A stretch of DNA of 64,000 nt, taken from the NCBI GenBank assembly GCA_905215645.1, contig CAJMQS010000003.1:56026-120025 (forward strand). Direction: 5' to 3'. Shown here in pieces: positions 14,389 to 22,824 of the stretch (the stretch's first letter is position 1; the number at the start of each line of letters is the position of its first letter). Both the position numbers and the translations under genes were made by a program. The notes beneath the pieces were generated by a model. It saw nothing but the letters and a program-made list of their open reading frames with translations. It did not search any database and was not told the DNA's origin. Source of the stretch: an uncultured bacterium (GTDB lineage Bacteria > Bacillota > Negativicutes > Acidaminococcales > Acidaminococcaceae).

Positions 14389-16026
14389 TCAGGCTCCGAA
14401 GAACAGTTTCATGTCGTCTTCCACGTTGGTGATCCCGGCAATGCCGAAGTTTTTCACCAGCACGCTGGCCACGTTGGGGGACAGGAAGGCAGGCAGGGTG
14501 GGTCCCAGATGGATGTTCTTCACACCCAGGTACAGCAGTGCCAGCAGGACGATGACAGCTTTCTGTTCGTACCATGCGATGTTGAAGACCAGGGGCAGTT
14601 CGTTGATGTCCTTCAGACCGAAGACTTCCTTCAGTTTCAGGGCGATCAGAGCCAGGGAGTAGGAGTCGTTGCACTGACCGGCATCCAGTACCCGGGGAAT
14701 CCCGCCGATGTCACCCAGATTCAGTTTGTTGTATTTGTATTTGGCGCAGCCGGCGGTGAGGATCACCGTATCTTTCGGCAGAGCCTTAGCAAATTCCGCA
14801 TAGTATTCACGGCTCTTCATCCGGCCGTCGCAGCCGGCCATGACCACGAACTTCTTGATGGCGCCGGATTTCACAGCATCCACCACTTTGTCAGCCAGGG
14901 CAAAGACCTGTTCATGAGCAAAGCCCCCTACGATGCTGCCGGTTTCGATTTCGGTGGGAGCCGGGCAGGTCTTGGCTTGGGCAATCAGTTCACTGAAGTC
15001 CTTGTGGCCGTTTTCGTCTGCATCAATGTGACGGCAGCCGGGGAAACCAGTAGCACCAGTAGTCCACAGACGGCCCTTGTAGCTGTCTTTAGGAGGAACG
15101 ATGCAGTTGGTGGTCATCAGGATGGGTCCGTTGAAGCTTTCAAATTCTTCCTTCTGTTTCCACCAGGCGTTGCCGTAGTTGCCAGCAAAGTTCTTGTATT
15201 TCTTGAAGAACGGATAGTAGTGGGCCGGCAGCATTTCAGAATGGGTATATACATCCACGCCGGTGCCTTCGGTCTGATCCAGCAGCATTTCCAGGTCTTT
15301 CAGGTCATGGCCGGAGATCAGGATGCCAGGGTTCTTCCGGACACCGATGTCCACAGTGGTGATTTCCGGATTGCCGTAAGCGGTGGTGTTGGCTTTGTCC
15401 AAGAGAGCCATGCCCTGTACGCCGTATTTCCCGGTTTCCAGAGTCAGCGCCACCAGGTCATCCACGCTTTTGCTGTCGTCCAGGGTAGCAGCCAGGGCCC
15501 GCTGGATGAAAGCATCTACTTCTTCGTCGTCCTGAGCCAGCACGTTGGCATGCTTGCTGTAGGCGGACAGCCCTTTCAGACCATAGGTGATCAGTTCCCG
15601 CAGGGACCGGATGTCTTCGTTTTCCGTAGCCAGGACGCCCACGGTTTTGGCCTTGGCATCGAATTCGCTTTCGTCCCCGTTCCACAGGGCAGCAGCCGGC
15701 AGGCTGGCAGTGTCATCCAGCAGGGTCAGCAGATCAGCTTTTACAGCCAGGGTTTCCTTGATCCGGGCAATGATGGATTCCCGGTCGAAGTTGGCATTGG
15801 TGATGGTGGTGAACAGGTTCACGGTCACCAGATGGTTCACGTTCCGGCTGACGGATTTCCCGGCAGCACGCAGGGCGGTGGTCACAGCGGACAGCCCTTT
15901 GGTGGCATAGACCAGCAGGTCCTGCATAGCGGCCACTTCCGGCTTCTTGCCGCAGACCCCAACAACGGTGCAGCCCTTGCAGCCGGCAGTTTCCTGACAC
16001 TGATAACAGAACATCTTGTTTTCCAT
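14389..16026 (-). CDS. hcp: Hybrid cluster protein / hydroxylamine reductase
   Basis: A 545-residue hybrid cluster protein. The N-terminal motif C7-x2-C10-x8-C19-x5-C25 (MFCYQCQETAGCKGCTVVG) is the spacing found in the anaerobe-type enzymes. Downstream segments carry the ligands of the hybrid Fe-S-O cluster: HSEMLPAHYYP, GCRHIDADENGH, VMAGCDGRMKSREYY, LTAGCAKYKYN and the DAGQCNDSYS motif. Length matches the family. The enzyme reduces hydroxylamine in vitro and is linked to NO and nitrosative-stress handling in anaerobes. It heads an operon with the Cys-rich protein (gap 3 nt) and DUF488. A 28-bp palindrome sits at about -41.5 of its promoter. Confidence 0.96.
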   Translation of the reverse strand: MENKMFCYQCQETAGCKGCTVVGVCGKKPEVAAMQDLLVYATKGLSAVTTALRAAGKSVSRNVNHLVTVNLFTTITNANFDRESIIARIKETLAVKADLLTLLDDTASLPAAALWNGDESEFDAKAKTVGVLATENEDIRSLRELITYGLKGLSAYSKHANVLAQDDEEVDAFIQRALAATLDDSKSVDDLVALTLETGKYGVQGMALLDKANTTAYGNPEITTVDIGVRKNPGILISGHDLKDLEMLLDQTEGTGVDVYTHSEMLPAHYYPFFKKYKNFAGNYGNAWWKQKEEFESFNGPILMTTNCIVPPKDSYKGRLWTTGATGFPGCRHIDADENGHKDFSELIAQAKTCPAPTEIETGSIVGGFAHEQVFALADKVVDAVKSGAIKKFVVMAGCDGRMKSREYYAEFAKALPKDTVILTAGCAKYKYNKLNLGDIGGIPRVLDAGQCNDSYSLALIALKLKEVFGLKDINELPLVFNIAWYEQKAVIVLLALLYLGVKNIHLGPTLPAFLSPNVASVLVKNFGIAGITNVEDDMKLFFGA

Positions 16027-16085
16027 TGGTATACTCCCCTTTTCTTATAAAAACTTCAACAGATTTTTTCTCACTCGATGGCTTT

Positions 16086-16091
16086 ATTATA
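16086..16091 (-). promoter_or_regulatory. -10 box of the hcp promoter
   Basis: Minus-strand TATAAT lies about 60 bp before the hcp start. No -35 consensus is present at 17 bp; the expected -35 position (16109-16114) lies inside the palindrome 16107-16134, typical of activator-dependent promoters. Confidence 0.55.
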
Positions 16092-16106
16092 GTCCCGAGT
16101 TGGAAA

Positions 16107-16134
16107 AGAATCCGTTGTTTAAACAACGGATTCT
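16107..16134. promoter_or_regulatory. 28-bp perfect palindrome between ZIP gene and hcp
   Basis: Each half is 14 bp, with CGTTGTTTAAACAACG at the centre (16120/16121). It is centred about 41.5 bp upstream of the inferred hcp start site, the classical class II position for Crp/Fnr-family activators such as HcpR. In the minus direction it is followed by TTTT, so it may also terminate the ZIP transporter operon that ends at 16144. Confidence 0.6.
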
Positions 16135-16143
16135 AAAAAATAC

Positions 16144-16929
16144 TTACCCCAGCGCCACATCCAGGGTCATCATCACCGTGAACCCCAAGGCGAAGGTGAG
16201 CACGCCAATATTGGAATGTTCTCCTTCGGACATTTCCGGGATCATTTCCTCCACCACCACGTAAAGCATGGCCCCTGCAGCGAAACTGAGGAAATAAGGC
16301 AGCAGATGACCGATGACACTGGAAGCCAGGATGGTTCCCACCGCTGCAACAGGTTCCACGATGCCAGACATCACGCCCCCGGCAAAGGCTTTGTGCCGAT
16401 CCATCCCTGCCGCCTTGAGAGGCAGGGAAATGATAGCCCCTTCCGGAAAGTTCTGGATGGCAATTCCCAGGGACAGGGCAATGGCACTGCCCAAAGAAAT
16501 AGATCCCGGATCCGTCAGGAATCCAGCGTAGATCATCCCCACCGCCATTCCTTCTGGAATATTGTGGAGCGTCACCGCTAACAGCATCATGGTGGTCCGG
16601 GCCAGATGGCTCCGGGGGCCTTCCGGCTCATCGGTGTTCATGTGGAGATGGGGGATCACCACATCCAGGAGCAGCAGGAACAAAATCCCCGCCCAGAACC
16701 CCACCACTGCCGGTACGAAGGCGAATTTTCCCAGCCCGGCACTCTCCTCCAAAGCCGGGATCAACAGGCTCCAGATGGACGCTGCCACCATGACACCGGC
16801 CGCAAATCCGGTAAGCCCCCGCTGGACATTTTGGTGGAGCTGCTCCTTCATGAAATATACACAGCCGGCCCCCAGACTAGTTCCAGCAAAAGGAATCAAG
16901 ATCCCTTTCCAGACTTCTTCACTGATCAA
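16144..16929 (-). CDS. ZIP-family divalent metal transporter
   Basis: A 261-residue membrane protein with eight predicted helices. The two metal-site helices are present: TLHNIPEGMAVGM in helix 4 and IQNFPEGAIISLP in helix 5, and VVVEEMIPE in helix 6. A short His-bearing loop (PHLHMNTDEPEG) lies between helices 3 and 4. It resembles bacterial ZupT/GufA-type importers of zinc, iron or manganese. It is the last gene of udp-deoB-secreted protein-ZIP (gap 13 nt to the gene upstream). A link between metal import and nucleoside salvage is not obvious, though phosphopentomutase uses manganese. Confidence 0.9.
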   Translation of the reverse strand: MISEEVWKGILIPFAGTSLGAGCVYFMKEQLHQNVQRGLTGFAAGVMVAASIWSLLIPALEESAGLGKFAFVPAVVGFWAGILFLLLLDVVIPHLHMNTDEPEGPRSHLARTTMMLLAVTLHNIPEGMAVGMIYAGFLTDPGSISLGSAIALSLGIAIQNFPEGAIISLPLKAAGMDRHKAFAGGVMSGIVEPVAAVGTILASSVIGHLLPYFLSFAAGAMLYVVVEEMIPEMSEGEHSNIGVLTFALGFTVMMTLDVALG

Positions 16930-16942
16930 TCGTCCACCTCCT

Positions 16943-17557
16943 TCAAATCAATTCCTTCCCCTCCATGGTCATGGCCAAATTGCTGAGAGCGTACTGGATT
17001 TCCCGTTCCGGGTGGACGGCCAGGGCCACGTCCGTGGTCTCCACCTTCCGGAGCTTCTTCTTCATGTACTTCCCTGTATCCTTCCGGTAGATGTACATGT
17101 CCGCTCCGGACACCACCCGCAGCAGGGTATCCGGTCCGTCGTCATCCCAGCCTCCCAGGAACATGGGCTGGATGTAGTATTCGTCCATGGCACGGACCAC
17201 CAGAAGGGACACCACCGTGGCCCCTGTTTTGTCAGCGATTTTGTCCATCACTTCCTTTTCAATGGGGTACTCGTCTCCTCCGAACTGGAGCAGCACCTCA
17301 TTGGCCCCTTCCACTGCCTGGGCATCGGGCAGGAAAGAGAACTTCGCCCGAGGATAGGCTTGGCGCACCTGGCGTTTCCAGACTTCCTTCATAGAAGGCG
17401 TAGCTTCTCCCGTATGGTCATAGACCACAAAAGCAATGGTCTTCCGTTCCAACGGGTCAGCGGCGGCCGTCTGTTCCGCCGCCTCCGCCGGCACCATCAG
17501 GAACAGTCCCGTCAGGACAAGACAAAGGGTCAGCAGCAACTTTTGGAATCTTTTCAT
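16943..17557 (-). CDS. Secreted protein of unknown function
   Basis: A 204-residue protein with a clear signal peptide (MKRFQKLLLTLCLVLTGLFL, cleavage likely after AEA near residue 26). The mature part begins ERKTIAFVVYDHTGEATPSM and ends with a Met/Leu-rich segment. I do not recognise a named family with certainty; the pattern 'IAFVVYDHTG...WKRQVRQAYP...' followed by a beta-alpha body recurs in Negativicutes periplasmic proteins. Its ATG overlaps the deoB stop by 4 nt (ATGA), so it is translated with the nucleoside operon. Function cannot be assigned. Confidence 0.8.
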   Translation of the reverse strand: MKRFQKLLLTLCLVLTGLFLMVPAEAAEQTAAADPLERKTIAFVVYDHTGEATPSMKEVWKRQVRQAYPRAKFSFLPDAQAVEGANEVLLQFGGDEYPIEKEVMDKIADKTGATVVSLLVVRAMDEYYIQPMFLGGWDDDGPDTLLRVVSGADMYIYRKDTGKYMKKKLRKVETTDVALAVHPEREIQYALSNLAMTMEGKELI

Positions 17558-18777
17558 TTCAGCACCTCCTGGGCTTTTCCCCGGGCCAGTTCCAGCCCCA
17601 GATGATGGGCCAGGATCTGCCCTGCATCACTGTAGGTATCCATGGGTTCCAGGGGCCCGGGCTTCACTTCCGGCCCGAAGAATAGCATGGGCACGTGTTC
17701 CCGGGTGTGGTCCGTCCCTTTCCAGGTGGGGTCGCACCCATGGTCCGCCGTTACCAGCACCAGATCTCCCGGCCGGAGCCGTGCGGCCAGCTCCGGCAGG
17801 CGCCGGTCGATGGTCATGAGCCCTTCTCCATAGCCCCGTACATCTCTCCGGTGGCCATAAGTGGAATCGAAATCTACGAAGTTGGTAAACACCAAGCTCC
17901 TATCTCCAGCAGCATCCATTGCCTCCAGGGTAGCGTCAAAAAGAGCTTCCAGGCCGGTGGCATGCCAGGCCTGGGTAATGCCCCTGTGGGCGAAGATATC
18001 CGCAATCTTCCCTACTGCATAGACCCCGCCAGCCTTTTCATACACTGCATCCAATAAGGTCTTTTCCGGTGCCGGTACCGCATAGTCGTGGCGGTTGCCG
18101 GTGCGGGTGAATTCTCCAGTCTTTTCTCCCACAAAGGGACGGGCGATGACCCGGGCGATGTGGTAGGGCTGGACCAGCTTGTAGGCAATCTCGCAGAGCT
18201 TGTACAGGTTCTCCAGGCCAAAAGTCCGTTCATGGGCAGCGATTTGGAGCACCGAATCAGCGGAAGTGTAGACAATGGGCTTCCCAGTACGCATATGCTC
18301 TTCTCCCAGTTCTTGGATGATCACGGTTCCGGAAGCATGTTTTTCCCCAAGCACTCCGGGAAGATTTCCCTCCTGGATCAGCCCGTCGATGATATCCTGA
18401 GGAAAGCAGTGGGGCGTATCGGGAAAATACCCCCAATTGAACATCACCGGCACTCCTGTCAGTTCCCAGTGGCCACTGAGGGTATCCTTGCCGCTGCTGA
18501 TTTCCTTTGCATAGGTATAGGCACCGGCCAGAGGCTCCGGACAGCCGATGGAATGAGGCAGTTCCTCGCCGGTACTCATCTTGTGGGCCCGTTCCAGCCC
18601 GTACCGTGCCAGGTTTGGCAGGGCCAGGAAAGACGCTCCCGTTTCCTGTTCCTTCTGCCGGGCAAACCAGCCGGCAATGTGTCCCAAGGTATCCGCCCCA
18701 GCGTCTCCGAATTTTGCTGCATCAGGGGCTCCCCCGATGCCAAAAGAATCCATCATCAGGATGATGCACCGTTTCAT
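17554..18777 (-). CDS. deoB: Phosphopentomutase
   Basis: A 407-residue DeoB of the alkaline-phosphatase superfamily, converting (deoxy)ribose 1-phosphate to the 5-phosphate. Metal-binding and catalytic features are visible: CIILMMDSFGIGGAPDA at the N-terminus, the phosphorylated Thr in GKDTLSGHWEL, NFVDFDSTYGHRRD, VTADHGCDPTWKGTDHTREH. Length is typical. It overlaps udp upstream and the secreted-protein gene downstream by 4 nt each. Together with uridine phosphorylase it salvages the sugar of nucleosides into the pentose phosphate pathway. Confidence 0.96.
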   Translation of the reverse strand: MKRCIILMMDSFGIGGAPDAAKFGDAGADTLGHIAGWFARQKEQETGASFLALPNLARYGLERAHKMSTGEELPHSIGCPEPLAGAYTYAKEISSGKDTLSGHWELTGVPVMFNWGYFPDTPHCFPQDIIDGLIQEGNLPGVLGEKHASGTVIIQELGEEHMRTGKPIVYTSADSVLQIAAHERTFGLENLYKLCEIAYKLVQPYHIARVIARPFVGEKTGEFTRTGNRHDYAVPAPEKTLLDAVYEKAGGVYAVGKIADIFAHRGITQAWHATGLEALFDATLEAMDAAGDRSLVFTNFVDFDSTYGHRRDVRGYGEGLMTIDRRLPELAARLRPGDLVLVTADHGCDPTWKGTDHTREHVPMLFFGPEVKPGPLEPMDTYSDAGQILAHHLGLELARGKAQEVLK

Positions 18778-19574
18778 TTCTTTCCCTCCCTTGCCAGTAA
18801 TTCATTCAATGCCCGGCGGACAATGGTCTGGAACCGGTTCTCCGCCAGCCGGTAAATTTCCGGTGAAGCAATGCTCTCACTTTCCGTCCGTTTGGCTACC
18901 ACCCCGCACAGGCTGGCCGCCTTCAGCCCCAGGGCCTGGGAGGTGACAAAGACCGCGGCCGTTTCCATTTCATAATTGGTGACACCCAGCTGCTGCCATT
19001 CCTTCATGCTGCCCTGGAACCGGCGGAGTACATAGCCGGTAAAGCTATCGTACCGCTCTTGGCCTGGCCAGAACGTATCCGAACTGCAGCAGATGCCCAC
19101 CTGATGGGGTACATTCTCCACCAGGGCTGCATAGGCCAACAGCTGGGTCAATTCAAAATCTGCCACCGCCGGGAATTCCAGGGGAGCATAGTGGGAACTA
19201 GTGCCTTCCAGCCGGACGGCAGCCTTGATGATCACCACATCTCCCAATTCCAGTCCTTCTTGGATGGAGCCGGTGGTCCCCACCCGGATCACCCGTTTGA
19301 TTCCCAGCTTGGCCAGTTCTTCCAGACAGATGGCAGTGGAAGGACCGCCCATGCAGGTGGAGCACACCAGTACTGGCTGGTTCTGGACCTGGGTGAGACA
19401 GCTGGTATATTCCCGATGGCTGGTCAGATCCACCGTTGGGCCCATGGCTTCCGCCAAGGACCGGACCCGTCCCGGATCCCCGGGCAGCAGGGCCGTATCC
19501 GCTCCCATGAGCAGAGCCCGGGACAGCTGGGTATGATACATGACTTCATGAGGTTCCGCATAATGATGATCCAT
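18774..19574 (-). CDS. udp: Uridine phosphorylase
   Basis: A 266-residue nucleoside phosphorylase, cleaving uridine with phosphate to uracil and ribose 1-phosphate. Motifs include GDPGRVRSLAE (phosphate site), TCMGGPSTAICLEEL, RVGTTGSIQEGLELGDVVI and MEMETAA-type NYEMETAAVFVTSQAL for ribose binding, with CGVVAKRTESE near the C-terminus. The ATG at 19574 has AAGGAAGTG upstream; an in-frame extension to 19640 overlaps the promoter. It is the first gene of udp-deoB-secreted protein-ZIP. Confidence 0.94.
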   Translation of the reverse strand: MDHHYAEPHEVMYHTQLSRALLMGADTALLPGDPGRVRSLAEAMGPTVDLTSHREYTSCLTQVQNQPVLVCSTCMGGPSTAICLEELAKLGIKRVIRVGTTGSIQEGLELGDVVIIKAAVRLEGTSSHYAPLEFPAVADFELTQLLAYAALVENVPHQVGICCSSDTFWPGQERYDSFTGYVLRRFQGSMKEWQQLGVTNYEMETAAVFVTSQALGLKAASLCGVVAKRTESESIASPEIYRLAENRFQTIVRRALNELLAREGKK

Positions 19575-19610
19575 CGTATCACTTCCTTGGTTGCAGTTCT
19601 CTTTCCCTTT

Positions 19611-19640
19611 ATTATACGAAAGAGCAGGACCCCTGTTCAA
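19611..19640 (-). promoter_or_regulatory. Promoter of the udp-deoB operon
   Basis: Minus-strand TTGAAC (19635-19640) and TATAAT (19611-19616) with an 18-bp spacer, 37 bp before the udp start. The -35 box lies within the terminator hairpin of the upstream HD gene. Confidence 0.6.
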
Positions 19641-19650
19641 GGTCCCGCTC
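19622..19650 (-). terminator. Hairpin after the HD-domain gene
   Basis: GAGCAGGACC (19622-19631) pairs with GGTCCCGCTC (19641-19650) with one mismatch. The T-run on the minus strand is short, so termination may be partial. Confidence 0.45.
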
Positions 19651-19667
19651 CCCCCGTTTTCAGCCCA

Positions 19668-20258
19668 TCAGGCCTTTCCTTCTTCTTTTTCCATGGTTTC
19701 CCGTACGGTTTCTTCACAGGACCGCATGGCCAAGATGCTCTGCTCGAACAATTTATTCAGATCCCAGCCCAGCATATCCGCGCCCTGCTGGATCACATCC
19801 CGGCTGCAGCCAGCAGCAAAATGCTTGTCCTTAAATTTTTTCTTCAGGGATTTCACTTCCATATCCTGCACGCTTTTGCTGGGACGCATCAAAGCCGCTG
19901 CCCCGATGAGCCCGGACAGTTCATCCACTGCATAGAGGACTTTTTCCATTTCCTCTTTGGGTTCCACATCGCTGCAGCGAGGCCATCCGTGGCTGGCCAC
20001 CGCATGGATCAGACGGTCATCCCATCCCTTTTCTTTCAGGATCTCCGCTTCCTTCCGGCAGTGCTGTTCCGGATATTTCTCGAAATCCAGATCATGGAGC
20101 AGACCTACCATGCCCCAGAAATCTTCTTCCTTCCCATAGCCCAGTTCCCGAGCAAAATACCGCAGGCAGCCTTCCACCGTCAGACCATGCTGGAGATGGA
20201 AGGGTTCCTGATTATACTCCTTCAGCAGTTCCCAGGCTTCTTCTCTCGTATTTGCCAT
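19668..20258 (-). CDS. HD-domain phosphohydrolase-like protein
   Basis: A 196-residue protein with the HD signature: HGLTVEGCLRYFARELG (first His), GLLHDLDFEKYPEQH (HD pair) and IHAVASHGWPR (distal His). The order matches small bacterial HDIG-type hydrolases predicted to act on nucleotides. C-terminal residues 120-196 are helical (MRPSKSVQDMEVKSLKKKFK). The start at 20258 has AGGAGAG upstream; a longer frame to 20354 would include the promoter. It stands alone between two divergent or independent units. The substrate is not known. Confidence 0.85.
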   Translation of the reverse strand: MANTREEAWELLKEYNQEPFHLQHGLTVEGCLRYFARELGYGKEEDFWGMVGLLHDLDFEKYPEQHCRKEAEILKEKGWDDRLIHAVASHGWPRCSDVEPKEEMEKVLYAVDELSGLIGAAALMRPSKSVQDMEVKSLKKKFKDKHFAAGCSRDVIQQGADMLGWDLNKLFEQSILAMRSCEETVRETMEKEEGKA

Positions 20259-20373
20259 TTTTCTCTCTCCTTCCAGCGTCACTAGTCCTAGTATACCACA
20301 AGACTTTCCCTTGTGAGAAACAAAAATACAGGATACCAGCACGATTTCCTGCAAAAAACGTTCAAACTGTGTA

Positions 20374-20402
20374 TTTTCACCGGTCTCCTCCCTGGCTATA
20401 AT
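20374..20402 (+). promoter_or_regulatory. Promoter of the ECF S-component gene
   Basis: TATAAT (20397-20402) with a weak TTTTCA (20374-20379) at 17 bp. Only about 20 bp separate the likely start site from the gene, so there is no room for a riboswitch. Confidence 0.5.
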
Positions 20403-20427
20403 GTAAAGCTATAAGGAGTTGATCAAA

Positions 20428-20994
20428 TTGCAGGAACAGCAAATCAAGAAACTGACCCTGGCAGGAATGTTTGCCGCCCTGGCCTTCGCCTGTTTTTCCT
20501 ACCTTCGGATCGAGATTCCCATGGGACTGGGACTCACAGGGAAGATTTACGTAGGCCATGCCTTCATCCTGCTGTCCGCTCTGGTCCTGGGAGCCAAATA
20601 CGGAGCCCTTTCCGGGGCCGTAGGACTGGCTCTGGCGGACCTGCTGGCTGGATACACCACTTCAGCCCCGCCTACCTTCCTGGCGAAGTTCCTGCTGGGC
20701 TGGTCCACCGCCTGGGCCGCCCAGCATCTGTGTCATCTGGACCAACTGACAGAGGACAGAGCCCGTCTGCGGGGTGCTGCCATTGCCTCCATTATAGGCT
20801 CCATCGTAAACGTAATTACCGAACCGGTGATCCGCTATACTTTCAAGGTGTCCATCCTGGGCCTCCCCCAGCAGGTAGCCTACGTAAGCGCCGTGAACTG
20901 TGCCATCAGCATGGCCGTCAGCAACGTGGTGTCCGTGGTGTTGGCGGTGATCCTGTATAAGGTGATGGAGAAAAGCATAGGGACTGTTGCCTAA
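20428..20994 (+). CDS. ECF transporter S component (substrate unknown)
   Basis: A 188-residue protein with about six membrane helices. It opens with QQIKKLTLAGMFAALAFACF, the polar helix typical of S components, followed by GKIYVGHAFILLSALVLGAK and the glycine/alanine-rich GALSGAVGLALADLLAGYTT; it resembles PF07155-type S components. I start it at TTG 20428 because AAGGAG is ten bases upstream; TTG 20419 is too close to that site. It should work with the EcfA1-EcfA2-EcfT module at 31.9-34.4 kb. The final codons form one arm of a hairpin, giving C-terminus GTVA. Confidence 0.83.
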   Translation: MQEQQIKKLTLAGMFAALAFACFSYLRIEIPMGLGLTGKIYVGHAFILLSALVLGAKYGALSGAVGLALADLLAGYTTSAPPTFLAKFLLGWSTAWAAQHLCHLDQLTEDRARLRGAAIASIIGSIVNVITEPVIRYTFKVSILGLPQQVAYVSAVNCAISMAVSNVVSVVLAVILYKVMEKSIGTVA

Positions 20995-21005
20995 GCAACA
21001 GTCCC
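20980..21005. terminator. Perfect hairpin carrying the stop codon of the S-component gene
   Basis: GGGACTGTTGC (20980-20990) and GCAACAGTCCC (20995-21005) pair perfectly, with the stop TAA in the 4-nt loop. It is followed by a fragment of the GTCAAC repeat unit (21005-21020). Confidence 0.65.
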
Positions 21006-21020
21006 GTCAACGGTCAGCTG

Positions 21021-21064
21021 AAAAAAAGTACTGCCCATGTACCAAACACAGGCAGTACTTTTTT
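21021..21064. terminator. Terminator of rny
   Basis: A 14-bp stem (21021-21034 with 21051-21064), AAAAAAAGTACTGCC against GGCAGTACTTTTTT, with U-tracts in both directions. Confidence 0.85.
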
Positions 21065-21068
21065 ATTT

Positions 21069-22616
21069 CTATTTCGCGTAATCCACCGCCCGGGTCTCCC
21101 GCACGATGACCACTTTGATCTGTCCTGGATATTCCATATCCTCTTCGATTTTCTTGGCCACATCGTGAGCCAGGATGGTAGCGGCATCGTCGTCCACCTT
21201 GTCCGGTTTCACCATGATGCGGATTTCCCGTCCGGCCTGGACAGCATAGCACTTTTCCACGCCGTCGAAGGATTCAGCAATTTCTTCCAATCGTGTCAGT
21301 CGTTTCAGATAGGTTTCCAGCGTCTCCCGGCGGGCTCCCGGCCGTGCCGCAGAAATAGCATCAGCAGCAGAGACCAATACGGCCTGGACGGACGTGGGTT
21401 CGCAGTCCCCATGGTGGGACATGATGGTGTTGATGACGATATCGGATTCGTGATACCGCTTGGCCACTTCCGCCCCCAGATCCACATGGGACCCTTCCAC
21501 TTCATGGTCCACGGCTTTGCCGATATCATGGAGCAGCCCGGCCCGTTTGGCCGAGTTCACATCCACTCCCAGTTCGGCGGCCATCAGGCCTGCCAGATGG
21601 GCCACTTCCGTAGAATGTTTCAGCACGTTCTGTCCATAGCTGGTCCGGTATTTCAGACGGCCCAGCAGCTTGAGCAGTTCCGGATGGATACCGTGGACGC
21701 CCACCTCGAAGGTGGCCTGTTCCCCGGCTTCCTTGATTTTCTGATCCAATTCCTTCTGGGCCTTTTCCACCATTTCCTCGATCCGGGCAGGATGGATCCG
21801 TCCATCGTTGATCAGTTTCTCCAGCGCGATCCGAGCCACTTCCCGGCGCACCGGATCAAATCCGGAAATGATCACCGCTTCCGGCGTATCGTCGATAATC
21901 AAGTCGATACCGGTCAGGGTTTCCAAGGTCCGGATGTTCCGTCCTTCCCGGCCGATGATCCGTCCCTTCATTTCATCGTTGGGCAGGGGAACCACCGTTA
22001 CTGTGGTTTCCGCCACCTGATCCGCCGCACAGCGCTGAATGGCCAGGGAAATGATTTCCCGGGCTTTCTGTTCCGCCGTATCTTTGGCTTCCTGTTCCAT
22101 TTCCTTGATCAGCCGTGCTTTGTCGTGCTTGACTTCCTCCCGCACATTGTCCAGGAGTTCCTGTTTGGCTTCGTCACTGGTCAGGCCGGAGATCCGTTCC
22201 AGTTCCACCATTTGCTGGTCGTACAAGGCATCGACTTTGGCCTGGGATTCCCGCAGGCGGTTGCTTTGTTCCAGAAGTTTTTCTTCCTTCTTTTCATAAG
22301 CATCCATCTTTTTGTCGACATTTTCTTCCTTTTGGACCAGACGCCGTTCATTTTTGCTGAGCTCCGCTCTTCTTTCTTTATTTTCCCGTTCCATTTCAGA
22401 ACGCAGACGATGGATCTCTTCTTTGGCTTCCAGCAAAGCTTCCTTCTTCTTGGCATCCCCCGCTTTCCGGGCATCTTCCAAGATTTGCTTCGCTGTCTCT
22501 TCCGCTGAACCGATTTTACCTTCTGCTACGTTTTTACGAGCCAGATATCCGCCTCCAACGCCTAATAAACAAAGGACTACAGCAATAACTACACTTATGG
22601 GATCTATGATGAGCAC
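21069..22616 (-). CDS. rny: Ribonuclease Y
   Basis: A 515-residue endoribonuclease that starts mRNA decay at the membrane. Residues 3-25 form the membrane anchor, 30-190 a long charged coiled coil (KERRAELSKNERRLVQKEEN), then a KH domain (MKGRIIGREGRNIRTLETLT), and the HD domain with LLHDIGKAVDHEVEGSH and IMSHHGD. Length matches Bacillus RNase Y. The start is uncertain: GTG 22616 directly abuts the AGGAGG site, which is unusually close, but no alternative ATG exists in frame before a stop. A 5' leader of about 100 nt with a hairpin (22663-22683) precedes it. Confidence 0.95.
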   Translation of the reverse strand: MLIIDPISVVIAVVLCLLGVGGGYLARKNVAEGKIGSAEETAKQILEDARKAGDAKKKEALLEAKEEIHRLRSEMERENKERRAELSKNERRLVQKEENVDKKMDAYEKKEEKLLEQSNRLRESQAKVDALYDQQMVELERISGLTSDEAKQELLDNVREEVKHDKARLIKEMEQEAKDTAEQKAREIISLAIQRCAADQVAETTVTVVPLPNDEMKGRIIGREGRNIRTLETLTGIDLIIDDTPEAVIISGFDPVRREVARIALEKLINDGRIHPARIEEMVEKAQKELDQKIKEAGEQATFEVGVHGIHPELLKLLGRLKYRTSYGQNVLKHSTEVAHLAGLMAAELGVDVNSAKRAGLLHDIGKAVDHEVEGSHVDLGAEVAKRYHESDIVINTIMSHHGDCEPTSVQAVLVSAADAISAARPGARRETLETYLKRLTRLEEIAESFDGVEKCYAVQAGREIRIMVKPDKVDDDAATILAHDVAKKIEEDMEYPGQIKVVIVRETRAVDYAK

Positions 22617-22662
22617 CTCCTCTTTTGCAAATTTTTCATAAAACCCTACTCATACAAGAAAT

Positions 22663-22683
22663 AAGGCAACCAGAGGTCGCCTT
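22663..22683 (-). other. Stem-loop in the rny leader
   Basis: AAGGCAACC and the matching GGTCGCCTT form a 9-bp stem with a 3-nt loop in the 5' untranslated region, without a T-run. It may influence rny mRNA stability, which some RNase genes control themselves; that is inference. Confidence 0.4.
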
Positions 22684-22713
22684 AACACCCAATGAACGCG
22701 ATTGGACAGAAAT

Positions 22714-22742
22714 ATTTTATAGTATTTTCACAGACGTGTCAA
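22714..22742 (-). promoter_or_regulatory. Promoter of rny
   Basis: Minus-strand TTGACA (22737-22742) and TAAAAT (22714-22719) spaced by 17 bp, about 100 bp upstream of the gene. Confidence 0.65.
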
Positions 22743-22743
22743 T

Positions 22744-22779
22744 AAAAAGGGGCTGTTACATGGGCAACAGTCCCTTTTT
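22744..22779. terminator. Terminator of the recA-recX operon
   Basis: A 14-bp stem (22744-22757 with 22766-22779), AAAAAGGGGCTGTT against AACAGTCCCTTTTT, of the recurrent GGGGCTGTT type and functional in both directions. Confidence 0.8.
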
Positions 22780-22824
22780 AGTCACTAGTCTCTAACCGAT
22801 GGAAGGAACCCGGGCTGCGGGGTC

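Noticed and set aside
14203..16050. Plus-strand frame of 615 codons opposite hcp
   Set aside because: Antisense shadow of hcp, which has complete family motifs on the other strand.
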